Shown piece after piece: positions 45,446 through 53,865 of a DNA stretch of 64,000 bases (within the stretch, counting starts at the first letter, position 1; each line of letters opens with the position of its first letter). The stretch spans positions 838,645-902,644 of the forward strand of contig NZ_KE150412.1 in the NCBI RefSeq assembly GCF_000411255.1. Reading direction: 5' to 3'. A program made the translations under genes and the position numbers. Source of the DNA: Paenibacillus sp. HGH0039. GTDB taxonomy: Bacteria; Bacillota; Bacilli; Paenibacillales; NBRC-103111. The notes under the pieces were generated by a model, which was not told the DNA's origin, made no database searches, and was given only the letters and a program-made list of their open reading frames with translations.

Positions 45446-46606
45446 TTACTTAACGAGCGCAACGATTTTCTGTGCGCCGTCAGCCATCGAATCCGCGGAA
45501 ACGATGTTCAGTCCGGATTCATTCAGGATTTTCTTGCCGAGATCCACGTTGGTGCCTTCCAGACGAACGACAAGCGGACGGTCCAGACCCAATTCCTTGG
45601 CTGCGGCGACAACGCCTTCGGCAATAATGTCACATCTCATGATTCCACCGAAAATATTGACGAAAATGCCTTTTACTTTCGAGTCAGAAAGAATGATTTT
45701 GAACGCTTCGGTAACTTTCTCTTTCGTAGCACCGCCCCCTACGTCAAGGAAGTTAGCCGGGTCTCCGCCGTAGTGCTTGATGATATCCATCGTAGCCATG
45801 GCAAGTCCTGCACCGTTAACCATACAACCGATATTGCCGTCCAGGGCGATGTAGCTGAGGTCATATTTGGAAGCTTCGATTTCCTTCTCGTCTTCTTCTT
45901 CGAGGTCGCGCAGATCCAGAATGTCTTTATGACGGAACAGTGCGTTGGAATCGAAGTTAAGTTTCGCGTCAAGCGCCATTACGTTACCGTCGCCGGTTAC
46001 GACGAGCGGATTGATTTCGGCAATGGAGCAATCTTTTTCAACGAACGCGGTGTAAAGGGCAAGCATGAACTTAACCGCTTTATTCACGAGCTCTTGAGGA
46101 ATTTTGATGGCATAAGCCAGTTTGCGAGCTTGGAAAGCTTGCAGGCCGATTGCCGGATCGACGATTTCTTTGAAAATCTTCTCCGGAGTGTTAGCCGCCA
46201 CTTCCTCGATGTCCATACCGCCTTCTTCGGAAGCCATCATCGTAACACGGCCCGTTCCACGGTCGACAACTACGCCTATGTAGTACTCTTTCTTGATATC
46301 GCAGCCTTGCTCGATGAGCAGGCGTTTAACTTCCTTGCCTTCAGGACCGGTTTGGTGAGTGACCAGCACCTTGCCCAGGATTTGCTCCGCATAAGTCCGG
46401 ACTTCGTCCAGATTTTTAGCTACTTTCACGCCGCCCGCTTTACCGCGGCCGCCTGCATGAATTTGCGCTTTGACAACTACGACCTGAGTGCCCAGCTCTT
46501 TAGCTGCTTCGACCGCTTCATCCACGGAAAACGCCACTTTGCCCTGGGGTACGACAACGCCGTACTGCTTCAGGACTTCTTTGCCTTGATACTCATGGAT
46601 ATTCAT
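45446..46606 (-). CDS. sucC: Succinate-CoA ligase beta subunit SucC
   Basis: SucC is the ATP-grasp subunit that determines nucleotide use. The 386-aa product begins [20 protein letters not shown]. It has the ATP-grasp region ([20 protein letters not shown]), then [21 protein letters not shown] and [19 protein letters not shown] in the C-terminal domain. The ATG at 46606 has AGGAGG 8 bases upstream; an upstream TTG two codons earlier is less likely. It has its own promoter about 150 bases upstream. Confidence 0.97.
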   Translation of the reverse strand: MNIHEYQGKEVLKQYGVVVPQGKVAFSVDEAVEAAKELGTQVVVVKAQIHAGGRGKAGGVKVAKNLDEVRTYAEQILGKVLVTHQTGPEGKEVKRLLIEQGCDIKKEYYIGVVVDRGTGRVTMMASEEGGMDIEEVAANTPEKIFKEIVDPAIGLQAFQARKLAYAIKIPQELVNKAVKFMLALYTAFVEKDCSIAEINPLVVTGDGNVMALDAKLNFDSNALFRHKDILDLRDLEEEDEKEIEASKYDLSYIALDGNIGCMVNGAGLAMATMDIIKHYGGDPANFLDVGGGATKEKVTEAFKIILSDSKVKGIFVNIFGGIMRCDIIAEGVVAAAKELGLDRPLVVRLEGTNVDLGKKILNESGLNIVSADSMADGAQKIVALVK

Positions 46607-46762
46607 TTGCAAATCCTCCTAAACGTATTGTTTCTCCCTGTATGCACGAAACCTCATTCAAGCTTCGAATCTATCCGCATAATCAACGTAGGGTATTCGC
46701 CGTTTGACAGGGGAAATCCTGCCCGGCTCTTTTTGGGTCCGGACAAACATTTGCCATCGATA

Positions 46763-46771
46763 ATTGTATCA
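46763..46771 (-). promoter_or_regulatory. Extended -10 promoter of sucCD
   Basis: On the minus strand TACAAT is preceded by TGA, an extended -10. The -35 is poor at 17 bases, so recognition would rest on the extended -10. Predicted start is near 46756. Confidence 0.5.
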
Positions 46772-46863
46772 CTTTTTGTCGACAGTTTCCTCTCTTTTTA
46801 AAAAAGAAATCGTTTTTTCTAATTGCTCAGGAAATCGTTAACTCTTCTTCCACCCTCTTCATG

Positions 46864-46901
46864 AAAAAAGCACTTCCATCCCCGTCCGGTTCCGGAAGCG
46901 C
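46864..46901 (-). terminator. Terminator after the zinc-ribbon gene
   Basis: On the minus strand GCGCTTCC and GGAAGTGC (one G-U) enclose 16 bases and are followed by six T. It lies 17 bases past the stop of the 86-aa gene and isolates it from sucCD. Confidence 0.8.
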
Positions 46902-46917
46902 TTGAATGCACAACTGC

Positions 46918-47178
46918 CTATACGTAAGTCGGGTTGACCTGGGTCACAGTGCGGGGCTCCCGCTCCGCCTGCTTGACGAATCGCATCTCGTTACCGACAA
47001 AGCTGCATACCTGGCACTGTATCGTCGGCTCGCTCTCGGCAATCGCGTTAGCTTCACTGGATTCCGTGACGACTCCCGTGAGGGCGTCTTTCACAAAAGG
47101 CTGCGAATAGCTGGTCATCAGACTGAACTTGACCCGGTTGGAGCGGCAGTTCGGGCAGAAATACGGTTTATCCTGCAT
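46918..47178 (-). CDS. Small zinc-ribbon protein, unknown
   Basis: The 86-aa protein has two Cys pairs, C8-C11 (CPNC) and C55-C58 (CQVC), the spacing of a zinc ribbon. Between them is an acidic Ser/Glu-rich loop (about 28-52), and the end (RFVKQAEREPRTV) is basic. The ATG at 47178 has GAGGTG 6 bases upstream. The gene is a single-gene unit, divergent from comM and followed by a terminator. I do not know the family. DNA or RNA binding is a possibility suggested by the fold only. Confidence 0.75.
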   Translation of the reverse strand: MQDKPYFCPNCRSNRVKFSLMTSYSQPFVKDALTGVVTESSEANAIAESEPTIQCQVCSFVGNEMRFVKQAEREPRTVTQVNPTYV

Positions 47179-47228
47179 ATCAATCACCTCGGAGTTAGTA
47201 TGACCAATTATTCGCAGCTAAAAGAACA

Positions 47229-47264
47229 TTTTCATGTCTGGGTATTTTTGGTATACTAACCAAA
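47229..47264 (+). promoter_or_regulatory. comM promoter with a dyad over the -10
   Basis: TTTTCA and TATACT are 17 bases apart with a TGG extended -10, predicting a start near 47264 and a leader of about 79 bases. TTTGGT and ACCAAA with 6 bases between them (47247-47264) form a dyad over the -10. This looks like an operator for a repressor. Confidence 0.55.
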
Positions 47265-47342
47265 TAACCATGAATTACAACGAAACGGATCATAAGGAAG
47301 CACCTTTGACCTGTCCACTGTGAAGGGAGAAGGTGTTTTTAC

Positions 47343-48938
47343 ATGTATGGTAAAGTAACCGGGGCATGCCTGCACGGAATCGACGGAATCTGCATCGAGG
47401 TGGAAATCGATATCGCAAACGGGCTCCCCCAAATCAACGTGGTCGGACTTCCCGACACCGCCGTCAGAGAATCGATCGACCGTGTACGCTCCGCCATCAA
47501 AAACTGCGGGTTTCAGTTTCCTCTTGAACGTATTACGGTCAATCTGGCCCCGGCCGACCTGAGAAAAGAAGGCGCCTCCTTCGACCTGGCCATTGCGGCC
47601 GGCATTCTGCTGACCAGCGGCCAGATTCAGCTGCCCGGCATAGACCGTTGTCTGCTCGTCGGAGAACTGGCGCTTGACGGCGGCCTCCGCCCCGTACCGG
47701 GGGTGCTGTCCATGGTCGATGCCGCCCGCCGGAGAGGAATCCGGCGCGTTCTGCTGCCCTTGGCCAATGTGGACGAAGCCCGCCTGATTTCAGGAACTGA
47801 AGTCCAGGGGATAAGCAGTCTGAGCGAGCTGGGGGACCCCTGCAATCGCGGCGTGACAGCAGACGGGGCATCCCTATCGGAAACCGGTTCCGCTTCAGTA
47901 TCCTTCCCCTGCGAAACTCTTCCCGCCCGGCCCGGTGTCCCTGCCGAGATGCATGCCCCCGTGGCGGCCTCCGATGATTATGCCGATGTAATCGGACAGC
48001 ATCACGCCAAGAGAGCCATCATGATTGCTGCGGCCGGTATGCACAATCTTTTATTTATCGGTCCCCCCGGCACGGGCAAAACGATGCTGGCCCGCCGGAT
48101 TCCCGGTATACTTCCGCCTCTGTCCGACGAAGAAGCGCTCGAGGTGACGAAAATTTACAGCGTGTCGGGAAAATTGGGCACGATCAGCCGGTTTATGCGG
48201 CAAAGGCCCTACCGCTCGCCTCATCACACCGTTTCGGCGGCCGGTCTCATTGGCGGCGGCTCCGTACCGAAGCCCGGCGAGGTAAGCCTGGCTCACCAAG
48301 GCGTCCTTTTTCTGGATGAGCTTCCCGAGTTTTCGCGGAGCGTGCTGGAAGTGCTGCGCCAGCCGTTGGAAGACCGCAAGGTAACCATAGGGCGGGCACG
48401 CGCCTCCTTCACCTTTCCGTCCGGGTTCCTGCTTGCCGCATCCATGAACCCCTGCCAGTGCGGATTTTATGGAACCGAGACCGCCGAACAAAGCTGCATC
48501 TGTTCTCCGCTTAAAATCAGACAGTACAGAGCCCGCATTTCAGGACCTCTCCTTGATCGGATTGATTTGCATGTAGAAGTTCCCCGGCTGGATTATACCG
48601 CCATGACTGACAAGCGCCCTTCGCTTTCCTCTGAAGACATGCGCCGGCAGGTATTTGCCGCTCACCGAAGGCAGCAGCTTCGTTATGAAGGCAGTTTTAT
48701 GCGTTTTAACGCAGAGCTCGGCGGCAAATGGCTTCGTAAATACTGCGTACTGCCGCCCGAAGCCGAAGACCTTCTCCGGCAGACATTCGACCGGCTCCGC
48801 TTAAGCGCGCGGGCACATGACCGGATTTTGAAAATCGCGCGGACGATCGCGGATCTGGAAACAAGCGACGGGATTACTTACGGACACATCGCCGAAGCGA
48901 TCCAATATAGAAATCTGGACAAATCTTATTCCCTCTAG
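47343..48938 (+). CDS. comM: ComM/YifB family Mg-chelatase-like AAA+ ATPase
   Basis: ComM-type ATPases form hexamers that drive branch migration during natural transformation in some bacteria. The 531-aa protein has an N-terminal Lon-protease-like (S5-fold) domain (1-170: GLPDTAVRESIDRVRSAIKN and DLAIAAGIL). The AAA+ core follows, with Walker A GPPGTGKT near 239-246, LFLDELPEF (Walker B) and the CQCGFYG segment. A C-terminal Mg-chelatase helical domain ends in AEAIQYRNLD. It is the only plus-strand gene in the window. AAGGGAGAAGGTG lies about 7 bases before the ATG. A link with DprA nearby is suggestive only. Confidence 0.94.
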   Translation: MYGKVTGACLHGIDGICIEVEIDIANGLPQINVVGLPDTAVRESIDRVRSAIKNCGFQFPLERITVNLAPADLRKEGASFDLAIAAGILLTSGQIQLPGIDRCLLVGELALDGGLRPVPGVLSMVDAARRRGIRRVLLPLANVDEARLISGTEVQGISSLSELGDPCNRGVTADGASLSETGSASVSFPCETLPARPGVPAEMHAPVAASDDYADVIGQHHAKRAIMIAAAGMHNLLFIGPPGTGKTMLARRIPGILPPLSDEEALEVTKIYSVSGKLGTISRFMRQRPYRSPHHTVSAAGLIGGGSVPKPGEVSLAHQGVLFLDELPEFSRSVLEVLRQPLEDRKVTIGRARASFTFPSGFLLAASMNPCQCGFYGTETAEQSCICSPLKIRQYRARISGPLLDRIDLHVEVPRLDYTAMTDKRPSLSSEDMRRQVFAAHRRQQLRYEGSFMRFNAELGGKWLRKYCVLPPEAEDLLRQTFDRLRLSARAHDRILKIARTIADLETSDGITYGHIAEAIQYRNLDKSYSL

Positions 48939-49167
48939 CGGTGCAAGCGAGAAATCGTCCCGGAACGGGAGGGGCTCTTTAGAGACTCTAACGCGATACA
49001 GCCGTCATTTCAAAATCGCGCAAAAATACCGCAAAAACGAAGCTCCAATACGCGACAAAAATTCGCTGCAATCCCTTACCCGCATGCAAAACAACTTGTG
49101 ATTGATCACCGTCATGCGGCGTTTCATCTAACCCACGGGAATTTCAAACGGTACGAAAACAAGAAAA
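48939..49167. repeat. Non-coding spacer with degenerate short repeats
   Basis: No gene is visible. After a TCCCG/CGGGA hairpin (48958-48970) and a CTCTTTAGAG dyad (48975-48984), the sequence has several CGCGCAAAAA, CCGCAAAAAC and CGCGACAAAA-type units at short intervals (about 49012-49070). They look like a degraded dispersed repeat, but that needs a genome search. Confidence 0.4.
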
Positions 49168-49198
49168 GGCGCCCGTTCAAGCGACGGGCGCCCTTTTT
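49168..49198. terminator. Bidirectional terminator between comM and yraN
   Basis: GGCGCCCGT and ACGGGCGCC form a 9-bp stem with a 7-base loop. On the plus strand it is followed by CTTTTT; on the minus strand by CTTTTC. It ends both comM and the yraN operon. Confidence 0.85.
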
Positions 49199-49263
49199 CA
49201 CGATCATCCTGTATGTCCGGCCTGCAGTTTCTAACCGAACTTATGAACTTTCAAACCGTTCAT

Positions 49264-49638
49264 TCAAAACGCTCCCGTCAGGTGCTCCAGACGGTTAAAC
49301 TCTCCTTCAGGTGTCAGCTCGACCGTGATCACATCAAATCTCACCTTGCGTTCGCTCTGCTTGGCGGCATACAGGTATATTTGTGCGATCTGACGCACTT
49401 TCAGCTGTTTCCGGGCGTCCACGGATTCTTTCGCCGTACCGAACCGTCCCGTAAGCCTGCGCGTACGCACTTCGACAAAAACCAGCTGATCGTCCGCTTC
49501 GGCTATAAGATCGATCTCACCCGAGCGGCAGCGCCAATTGCGGGCTGCAATACCGTAACCTTGAGCGGCTAAATACTCTTCCGCCCTCTGCTCGCCGTAC
49601 CGCCCCAGATCTTTTCGGGATAAAGGCGAAAACGCCAT
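49264..49638 (-). CDS. YraN/UPF0102 nuclease-like protein
   Basis: The 124-aa protein matches the UPF0102 (YraN) family with the conserved endonuclease-like core: [17 protein letters not shown], then [13 protein letters not shown], and LVFVEVRTR. The Glu/Asp/Glu-x-Arg pattern fits a PD-(D/E)XK nuclease fold. Its biological role is poorly known. AAGGGG lies 7 bases before the ATG. It is the last gene of the rnhB unit, 1 base after the FlhB-like gene. Confidence 0.92.
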   Translation of the reverse strand: MAFSPLSRKDLGRYGEQRAEEYLAAQGYGIAARNWRCRSGEIDLIAEADDQLVFVEVRTRRLTGRFGTAKESVDARKQLKVRQIAQIYLYAAKQSERKVRFDVITVELTPEGEFNRLEHLTGAF

Positions 49639-49639
49639 G

Positions 49640-50014
49640 TTACAGCCCCTTCCGCTGACTGTCTCTCATTTCCTTCATCCGGTTGTCCGACCGGTAAATG
49701 TAACTGAGCACCTCGGCGACAAGCTGATAGAGCTCCCCCGGTATTTCTTGATCGAGCTCCAGCTTCGAGAGTACTTCCACAAGTGAAGCGTCTTCCTGTA
49801 CGGGAACTCCGCTCTCCCTTGCCTTCTCGACAATCGCCTCGGCGACTTTGCCTTTCCCTTTCGCAATGACCGTTGGCGCTTTCTGCTCTCCGGGCGCATA
49901 TTTCAGGGCAACCGCTTTGCGGATCGCATGGGTTCCCGCACCTTCTCCTTCAGCCGTTTCCTTGGAGGGACCTGAGTTTGACGGAGTCTGGCCTCGCTTG
50001 GCAGAAAAATTCAT
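49640..50014 (-). CDS. Free-standing FlhB C-terminal-like protein (YlqH type)
   Basis: The 124-aa protein resembles only the cytosolic tail of FlhB. It has a Ser/Glu-rich N-terminus (1-30), then [38 protein letters not shown] and [22 protein letters not shown]. These correspond to FlhB segments after the NPTH loop. The NPTH cleavage motif is absent and no membrane helix is present. It overlaps the upstream FliK-like gene by 4 bases. In B. subtilis the pair ylqG-ylqH sits at the same spot; its function is not established. Confidence 0.9.
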   Translation of the reverse strand: MNFSAKRGQTPSNSGPSKETAEGEGAGTHAIRKAVALKYAPGEQKAPTVIAKGKGKVAEAIVEKARESGVPVQEDASLVEVLSKLELDQEIPGELYQLVAEVLSYIYRSDNRMKEMRDSQRKGL

Positions 50015-52122
50015 ATGCGCAGATCCACTCCCCGGTAGGCTTCTCCCGGCACGATGGTATCCATCATAACCGCGCTTAGGGAAGAGCCGGAATCCCCGCC
50101 CGTGAAACTTCCCGACGCCTTCGGATATTCCGCTGTTTTCATAGAGAGAAACTGATAACCCAGTTTATCCAAGGCCGCTGCAATCTCTTCTTTGGAGCCG
50201 TTCAGCAGCTCGCCGATTATCGGCTCGTCATTAAACACTTGAAGACTGACCATTCTATTCATTACACCGACGTCCACCAGTGTGTGGCCCATCGATTTCA
50301 TTTGTAGGTCGAACAAAAGACGGCAGTTCTCCGCATCCAGTTCTCCGCGTTTGCCCTTGCGGGATTGGATGTGAACGGCTGCCGTGGGCTGCCCGTCCGC
50401 GCTGAGAAGCGGGACAAACAGCGTCACATGCGTAAACACCCCGCTGCGGTCCGGCGAAAGCAGCAGCTGCTGCCCGGTGATCTGCTGCAGAGCCTGCTGT
50501 GCCGACTCCCGGATCGGAGCCGGGAGATCGTCGGCCGCCGTCAGCTGGAGCAGCAGGCTCTTGAGCGTCTCGGCGCTGTCCGCCTTGAGCGCCGCAGCCT
50601 GCCCTTCGCCGGCCGCGGCCAAATGTGCCCCGCCTGCGTGCGCGGGGTTGCCCGGCTGCCTCAGGAGGCGGCTTTCGTGGTCGACGCCCACCGCCCGCAG
50701 CAGCTCGCGCACCCAGCCGCTGCCGGCCGCCGGGCGCTGATCGCCCGCAGCGGCCGCACGTGCGGCGTCCGCCTCGGCGGCGCCGTCCGGACTGGCGGCT
50801 GGCTGCGCCGCATAGGAATCAGCCGCCGCACGCGGCGCGCTTGCCGGCAGCCCGGGCTGCGGCTGGGCTGCCGCGCCGTCAGGCCGCGCGACGCCGGCGG
50901 CAGCCGTGCCGGGCGACGCCTGTGCAGGCGGCTCCCCGCCTGCTGCAGGGCGTCCCGGGGCAGGCGCCAGCCCTGCCGGACCGCCGGCAGGCGTGCCCGG
51001 AGCTGCGGCTGGAGCGCCACCGCCCGCTTGCGCCGCTGTCTGCCCGGCGGGCGTGCCGCCGGCAGCCTGCGCCTGCGTACCTGGCGCGGATGCACCCGCA
51101 GCAGGCCGGTCCGCTCCTTGCGGCAGCTCTGCGGCAGCGCCAGCCTGCATACCCCCGGCAGACGGCGTCAGCCGTACGCTTCCATCAGCGGGCACTCCTG
51201 CCGCAGTCTGCGGCAAGCCCGATGTCCCCGGCAGCACCTGGCGGCCTTGACCGGCGGCCTGCGCAGTACCCCCGCTTCCATCGGGGCGAATTCCTCCCGG
51301 CTGGCGTGTATCCGCCTGCCCGGCGGTTCCCGTACCGCCTCCGGAATTTGCCGTAGGCGTTCCCGCCGCAAGTCCCGGCTTGCCGGTTCCGTTTTCCAAA
51401 GAGGACGCTGTTCCGTTCGAAGCCGGCTTCCCCCCCACCTCCGCTGTTGTATCCTGCATCGTCCGCAGAACATCGGCTAATTGCCGGAGCAATTTTTCTC
51501 CGCTGCCGTTTGTTCCTTCGGCCAGGCCGCCGTTTTGCAGCAGCCCGCTTAATGTCTGAGCCAGATTTTGCAGCGTTTCTCCGAACGGCTTGCCGAATAA
51601 AGCTTGGTGAATGGCTCCTACCGTGTCCGCTGTCAAGGGCAGGCCCTTGCTTACGGCCACGCCCACAGCCTGCACCCACTGCTCGGGCTTCACGGAAGCC
51701 GGAATCCTGCTCATAATGTCTTGGAGCGGCGCTGCCGCTTCCTTCGTCAGCGGGATACCCTGCTGCTTCATCATCTGGACAAGCTCGCGGTTCACCGCCG
51801 TATCTTTTAACCCCGTCTGCTTCAGCATTTGTCCGATCTCTTCTTGTGTCGCCGGCACAGCCGGCCCCGCTGCCGGTTTAAGAACGACCTGTCCACCCGT
51901 GCTTTCCGGCTGCACCTGCAGCCACGCGGTCTGCCCGGGCGCCAGGGGAGTCTCCAGCTTGGCCCTCACTTGTACGCCGTCGATGGACATTTGGGCTTCC
52001 TGATTATCGTAAACCTGCAAAACCACACCCTTGACAACTTGTCCGGGCTTCAACTCCAATGTTTTGGGCTCCGCCGCCTGCATGCCGCCGGCCAAACCAC
52101 GAATCAATCCGCTAATGTTCAC
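50011..52122 (-). CDS. FliK-like protein with a long low-complexity middle (YlqG type)
   Basis: The 703-aa product begins with GTG at 52122 (MNISGLIRGLAGG). It has an ordered N-terminal part (about 1-210) with LELKPGQVVKGVVLQVYD, an S1/OB-like strand pattern, and TGLKDTAVNRELVQMM. A very Ala/Pro/Gly/Gln-rich middle (about 215-480) follows. The C-terminal domain (about 500-703), with LFDLQMKSMGHTLVDVGV and ALDKLGYQFLSMKTAE, resembles the FliK hook domain. AAAGGCGGG lies about 9 bases upstream. A reading from 52209 would overlap rnhB. Similar proteins have been called hypothetical; the FliK relation is from the C-terminal pattern and the FlhB-like neighbour. Confidence 0.85.
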   Translation of the reverse strand: MNISGLIRGLAGGMQAAEPKTLELKPGQVVKGVVLQVYDNQEAQMSIDGVQVRAKLETPLAPGQTAWLQVQPESTGGQVVLKPAAGPAVPATQEEIGQMLKQTGLKDTAVNRELVQMMKQQGIPLTKEAAAPLQDIMSRIPASVKPEQWVQAVGVAVSKGLPLTADTVGAIHQALFGKPFGETLQNLAQTLSGLLQNGGLAEGTNGSGEKLLRQLADVLRTMQDTTAEVGGKPASNGTASSLENGTGKPGLAAGTPTANSGGGTGTAGQADTRQPGGIRPDGSGGTAQAAGQGRQVLPGTSGLPQTAAGVPADGSVRLTPSAGGMQAGAAAELPQGADRPAAGASAPGTQAQAAGGTPAGQTAAQAGGGAPAAAPGTPAGGPAGLAPAPGRPAAGGEPPAQASPGTAAAGVARPDGAAAQPQPGLPASAPRAAADSYAAQPAASPDGAAEADAARAAAAGDQRPAAGSGWVRELLRAVGVDHESRLLRQPGNPAHAGGAHLAAAGEGQAAALKADSAETLKSLLLQLTAADDLPAPIRESAQQALQQITGQQLLLSPDRSGVFTHVTLFVPLLSADGQPTAAVHIQSRKGKRGELDAENCRLLFDLQMKSMGHTLVDVGVMNRMVSLQVFNDEPIIGELLNGSKEEIAAALDKLGYQFLSMKTAEYPKASGSFTGGDSGSSLSAVMMDTIVPGEAYRGVDLRI

Positions 52123-52177
52123 GCCGACCCGCCTTTCGTTTTCGCGTTCTTTATGTATATATCGGCCGGAACCTCGA

Positions 52178-52786
52178 TTAAAATAACTCCTGCTGCATAA
52201 CCAGGACATTACGGATAAAAAGCTTGCGGTGCAGAGGCGTCGGCCCGTATTCGATCAGCATTTCCCTATGCTGCCGGGTCGCGTATCCCTTGTGCTTGGC
52301 AATGCCGTATTCCGGATGAAGCTTATCCCATTCCCGGCACATCCGGTCCCGGGTAACCTTGGCGATAATCGAGGCAGCCGCAATCGACTGGCTCGTCGCA
52401 TCCCCGTGAATGATCGCCATCTGCCGGGTGTTCAGATCCACTTTTTCCGCGTCGACGAGTAAAAAATCGGGTGCGGGGTTAAGCTGCTCCACCGCTAGTT
52501 TCATGGCCAGCCTGGAAGCCTGTTTAATGTTGATTTCTTCAATCGTTTTTACATCTATCGTACCGATGCCCACGGCAATCGCTTCTTTCATGATCACATC
52601 ATACAATTCTTCGCGTTTTTTCTCGGAAAGCTTTTTGGAATCGTCCACGCCTTCCAGAATTAAGCCCTGGGGCATAATGACGGCGGCCGCAACGACATCT
52701 CCGAATAAACAGCCGCGTCCGACTTCATCCACACCCGCTATGCGGGAGTAGCCTTTCTCCCATAATCCTGTTTCTTCCTGAAGCAT
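52178..52786 (-). CDS. rnhB: Ribonuclease HII RnhB
   Basis: RnhB cuts RNA in RNA-DNA hybrids and removes single ribonucleotides from DNA. The 202-aa product begins MLQEETGLWEKGY. It has AGVDEVGRG with D20 and E21, GVDDSKKLSEKKRE, the catalytic Asp in LLVDAEKV, and AASIIAKVTRDR. The ATG at 52786 has GGGAGGAG 9 bases upstream and lies just after the promoter, whereas a longer reading from 52834 begins upstream of the transcription start. It opens the four-gene unit with yraN at its end. Confidence 0.96.
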   Translation of the reverse strand: MLQEETGLWEKGYSRIAGVDEVGRGCLFGDVVAAAVIMPQGLILEGVDDSKKLSEKKREELYDVIMKEAIAVGIGTIDVKTIEEINIKQASRLAMKLAVEQLNPAPDFLLVDAEKVDLNTRQMAIIHGDATSQSIAAASIIAKVTRDRMCREWDKLHPEYGIAKHKGYATRQHREMLIEYGPTPLHRKLFIRNVLVMQQELF

Positions 52787-52810
52787 GGCTGCAATCTCCT
52801 CCCGTTCTCC

Positions 52811-52840
52811 ATTATACCGGAAGAAACGACACATTGTCCC
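52811..52840 (-). promoter_or_regulatory. Promoter of the rnhB operon
   Basis: On the minus strand GGGACA and a perfect TATAAT are separated by 18 bases. Predicted start is near 52804, leaving a leader of about 18 bases before the rnhB ATG. It supports the shorter rnhB start. Confidence 0.6.
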
Positions 52841-52850
52841 CTGTAAACAA

Positions 52851-52901
52851 CAAAAAACGTGCGACCAATCCTCTTCGTTTTCGAAGAAGACTGTGCACGT
52901 T
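52851..52901 (-). terminator. Terminator after rbgA
   Basis: On the minus strand AACGTGC pairs with GCACGTT around an inner CTTCTTCG/CGAAGAGG stem and is followed by TTTT. It lies about 46 bases past the rbgA stop, just upstream of the rnhB promoter. Confidence 0.75.
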
Positions 52902-52946
52902 TAGCTGCTTTGTCCTATCACATGGCTGTAAAAGACAGCCGGCACC

Positions 52947-53819
52947 TTACAGATACTCTTCCGGCACTTCCAGCGAAACCCGCCCTAACTTGCCGGAACG
53001 AAGTTCGCGCAAAAACAGCAGGGAGGTCTTGTCGAGATCGACGCGTCCGCCGCTGATTATAGCTCCGCGCTTTCGGCCGATGGTCTCCATCACCTCGATG
53101 ACTTCGTTAGGATTCTCGCTGTCCGCGGGAAGCTCCTCGATTCCGTAGCGCTCCTTAAGACGTTCACCGTAGTACTCGGTCATGTAACGGATCGTATGAA
53201 AGGCGATATCGTCAAGATGCAGAATTTCTTCCTTAATCGCACCCGTTGCCGCCAGCTTCATGCCCACGTTCTGGTCATCGAATTTCGGCCACAAAATTCC
53301 CGGTGTATCGAGAAGGTCCATATCCGTTCCGAATTTAATCCATTGCTGGCCTTTCGTGACGCCCGGCTTATCACCGGTATTCGCAATTTTCCGCCCTGCC
53401 AACTGGTTAATCAAAGTGGATTTCCCCACGTTCGGAATTCCCACAATGAGTCCCCGTATGGCCCGAGGGTTGATGCCTTTACGAAGCTGGGTTTCGATTT
53501 TGGCGCTCATGAGTTCTTTGCATCTCGGCAAAATCTCTTTCACTCCCGTACCGGAAGAAGCATCAATCGGCAAAGCTTTCAAGCCTTGGTCCGTAAAATA
53601 CTTCACCCATTCCGCCGTAATCGCGGGGTCCGCCAAATCCGCCTTATTCAAAAGAACGAGGCGCGGCTTTCCCTTCAGAATATCATCGACCATGGGATTG
53701 CGGCTGGACATCGGAATCCGCGCGTCGAGCAGCTCAATAGCCACGTCGATGAGCTTCAATTTATCTTCGATTTGTCTTCTTGCCCGGGTCATATGGCCGG
53801 GAAACCATTGAATCGTCAT
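52947..53819 (-). CDS. rbgA: Ribosome biogenesis GTPase RbgA (YlqF)
   Basis: RbgA is a circularly permuted GTPase needed for late 50S assembly. The 290-aa protein starts MTIQWFPGHMTRARRQI. G4 (NKAD, 58-61) comes before G1 (GIPNVGKST, 127-135) and G3 (DTPG), the permuted order that defines the family. A C-terminal helical domain (about 190-290) binds rRNA. AGAGGTG lies 5 bases before the ATG. It follows lepB, as in B. subtilis. Confidence 0.97.
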   Translation of the reverse strand: MTIQWFPGHMTRARRQIEDKLKLIDVAIELLDARIPMSSRNPMVDDILKGKPRLVLLNKADLADPAITAEWVKYFTDQGLKALPIDASSGTGVKEILPRCKELMSAKIETQLRKGINPRAIRGLIVGIPNVGKSTLINQLAGRKIANTGDKPGVTKGQQWIKFGTDMDLLDTPGILWPKFDDQNVGMKLAATGAIKEEILHLDDIAFHTIRYMTEYYGERLKERYGIEELPADSENPNEVIEVMETIGRKRGAIISGGRVDLDKTSLLFLRELRSGKLGRVSLEVPEEYL

Positions 53820-53844
53820 CCTATCACCTCTGCATACAAAACGA

Positions 53845-53865
53845 GCACTTCTTCATCAGAAGTGC
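53845..53865 (-). terminator. Hairpin between lepB and rbgA
   Basis: GCACTTCT and AGAAGTGC with a 5-base loop overlap the lepB stop codon and are followed on the minus strand by TCGTTTTGT. The T-run is interrupted, so this is a weak terminator or an mRNA-stability hairpin. Confidence 0.5.

Larger units (their letters stand above)
46607..46917 (-). other. Intergenic region upstream of sucC (311 bases)
   Basis: This stretch holds no gene. On the minus strand it contains the end terminator of the zinc-ribbon gene (46864-46901), an A/T-rich arm pair (GAAAAAA to TTTTTTC type) near 46800-46820, the sucC promoter (46763-46771) and a leader of about 150 bases. I saw no recognisable riboswitch in the leader. 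Confidence 0.6.

Noticed and set aside
50365-51480. 371-aa plus-strand and other frames over the GC-rich part of the FliK-like gene
   Set aside because: Arg/Pro/Ala-rich low-complexity shadows of the repetitive codons; no start signals.
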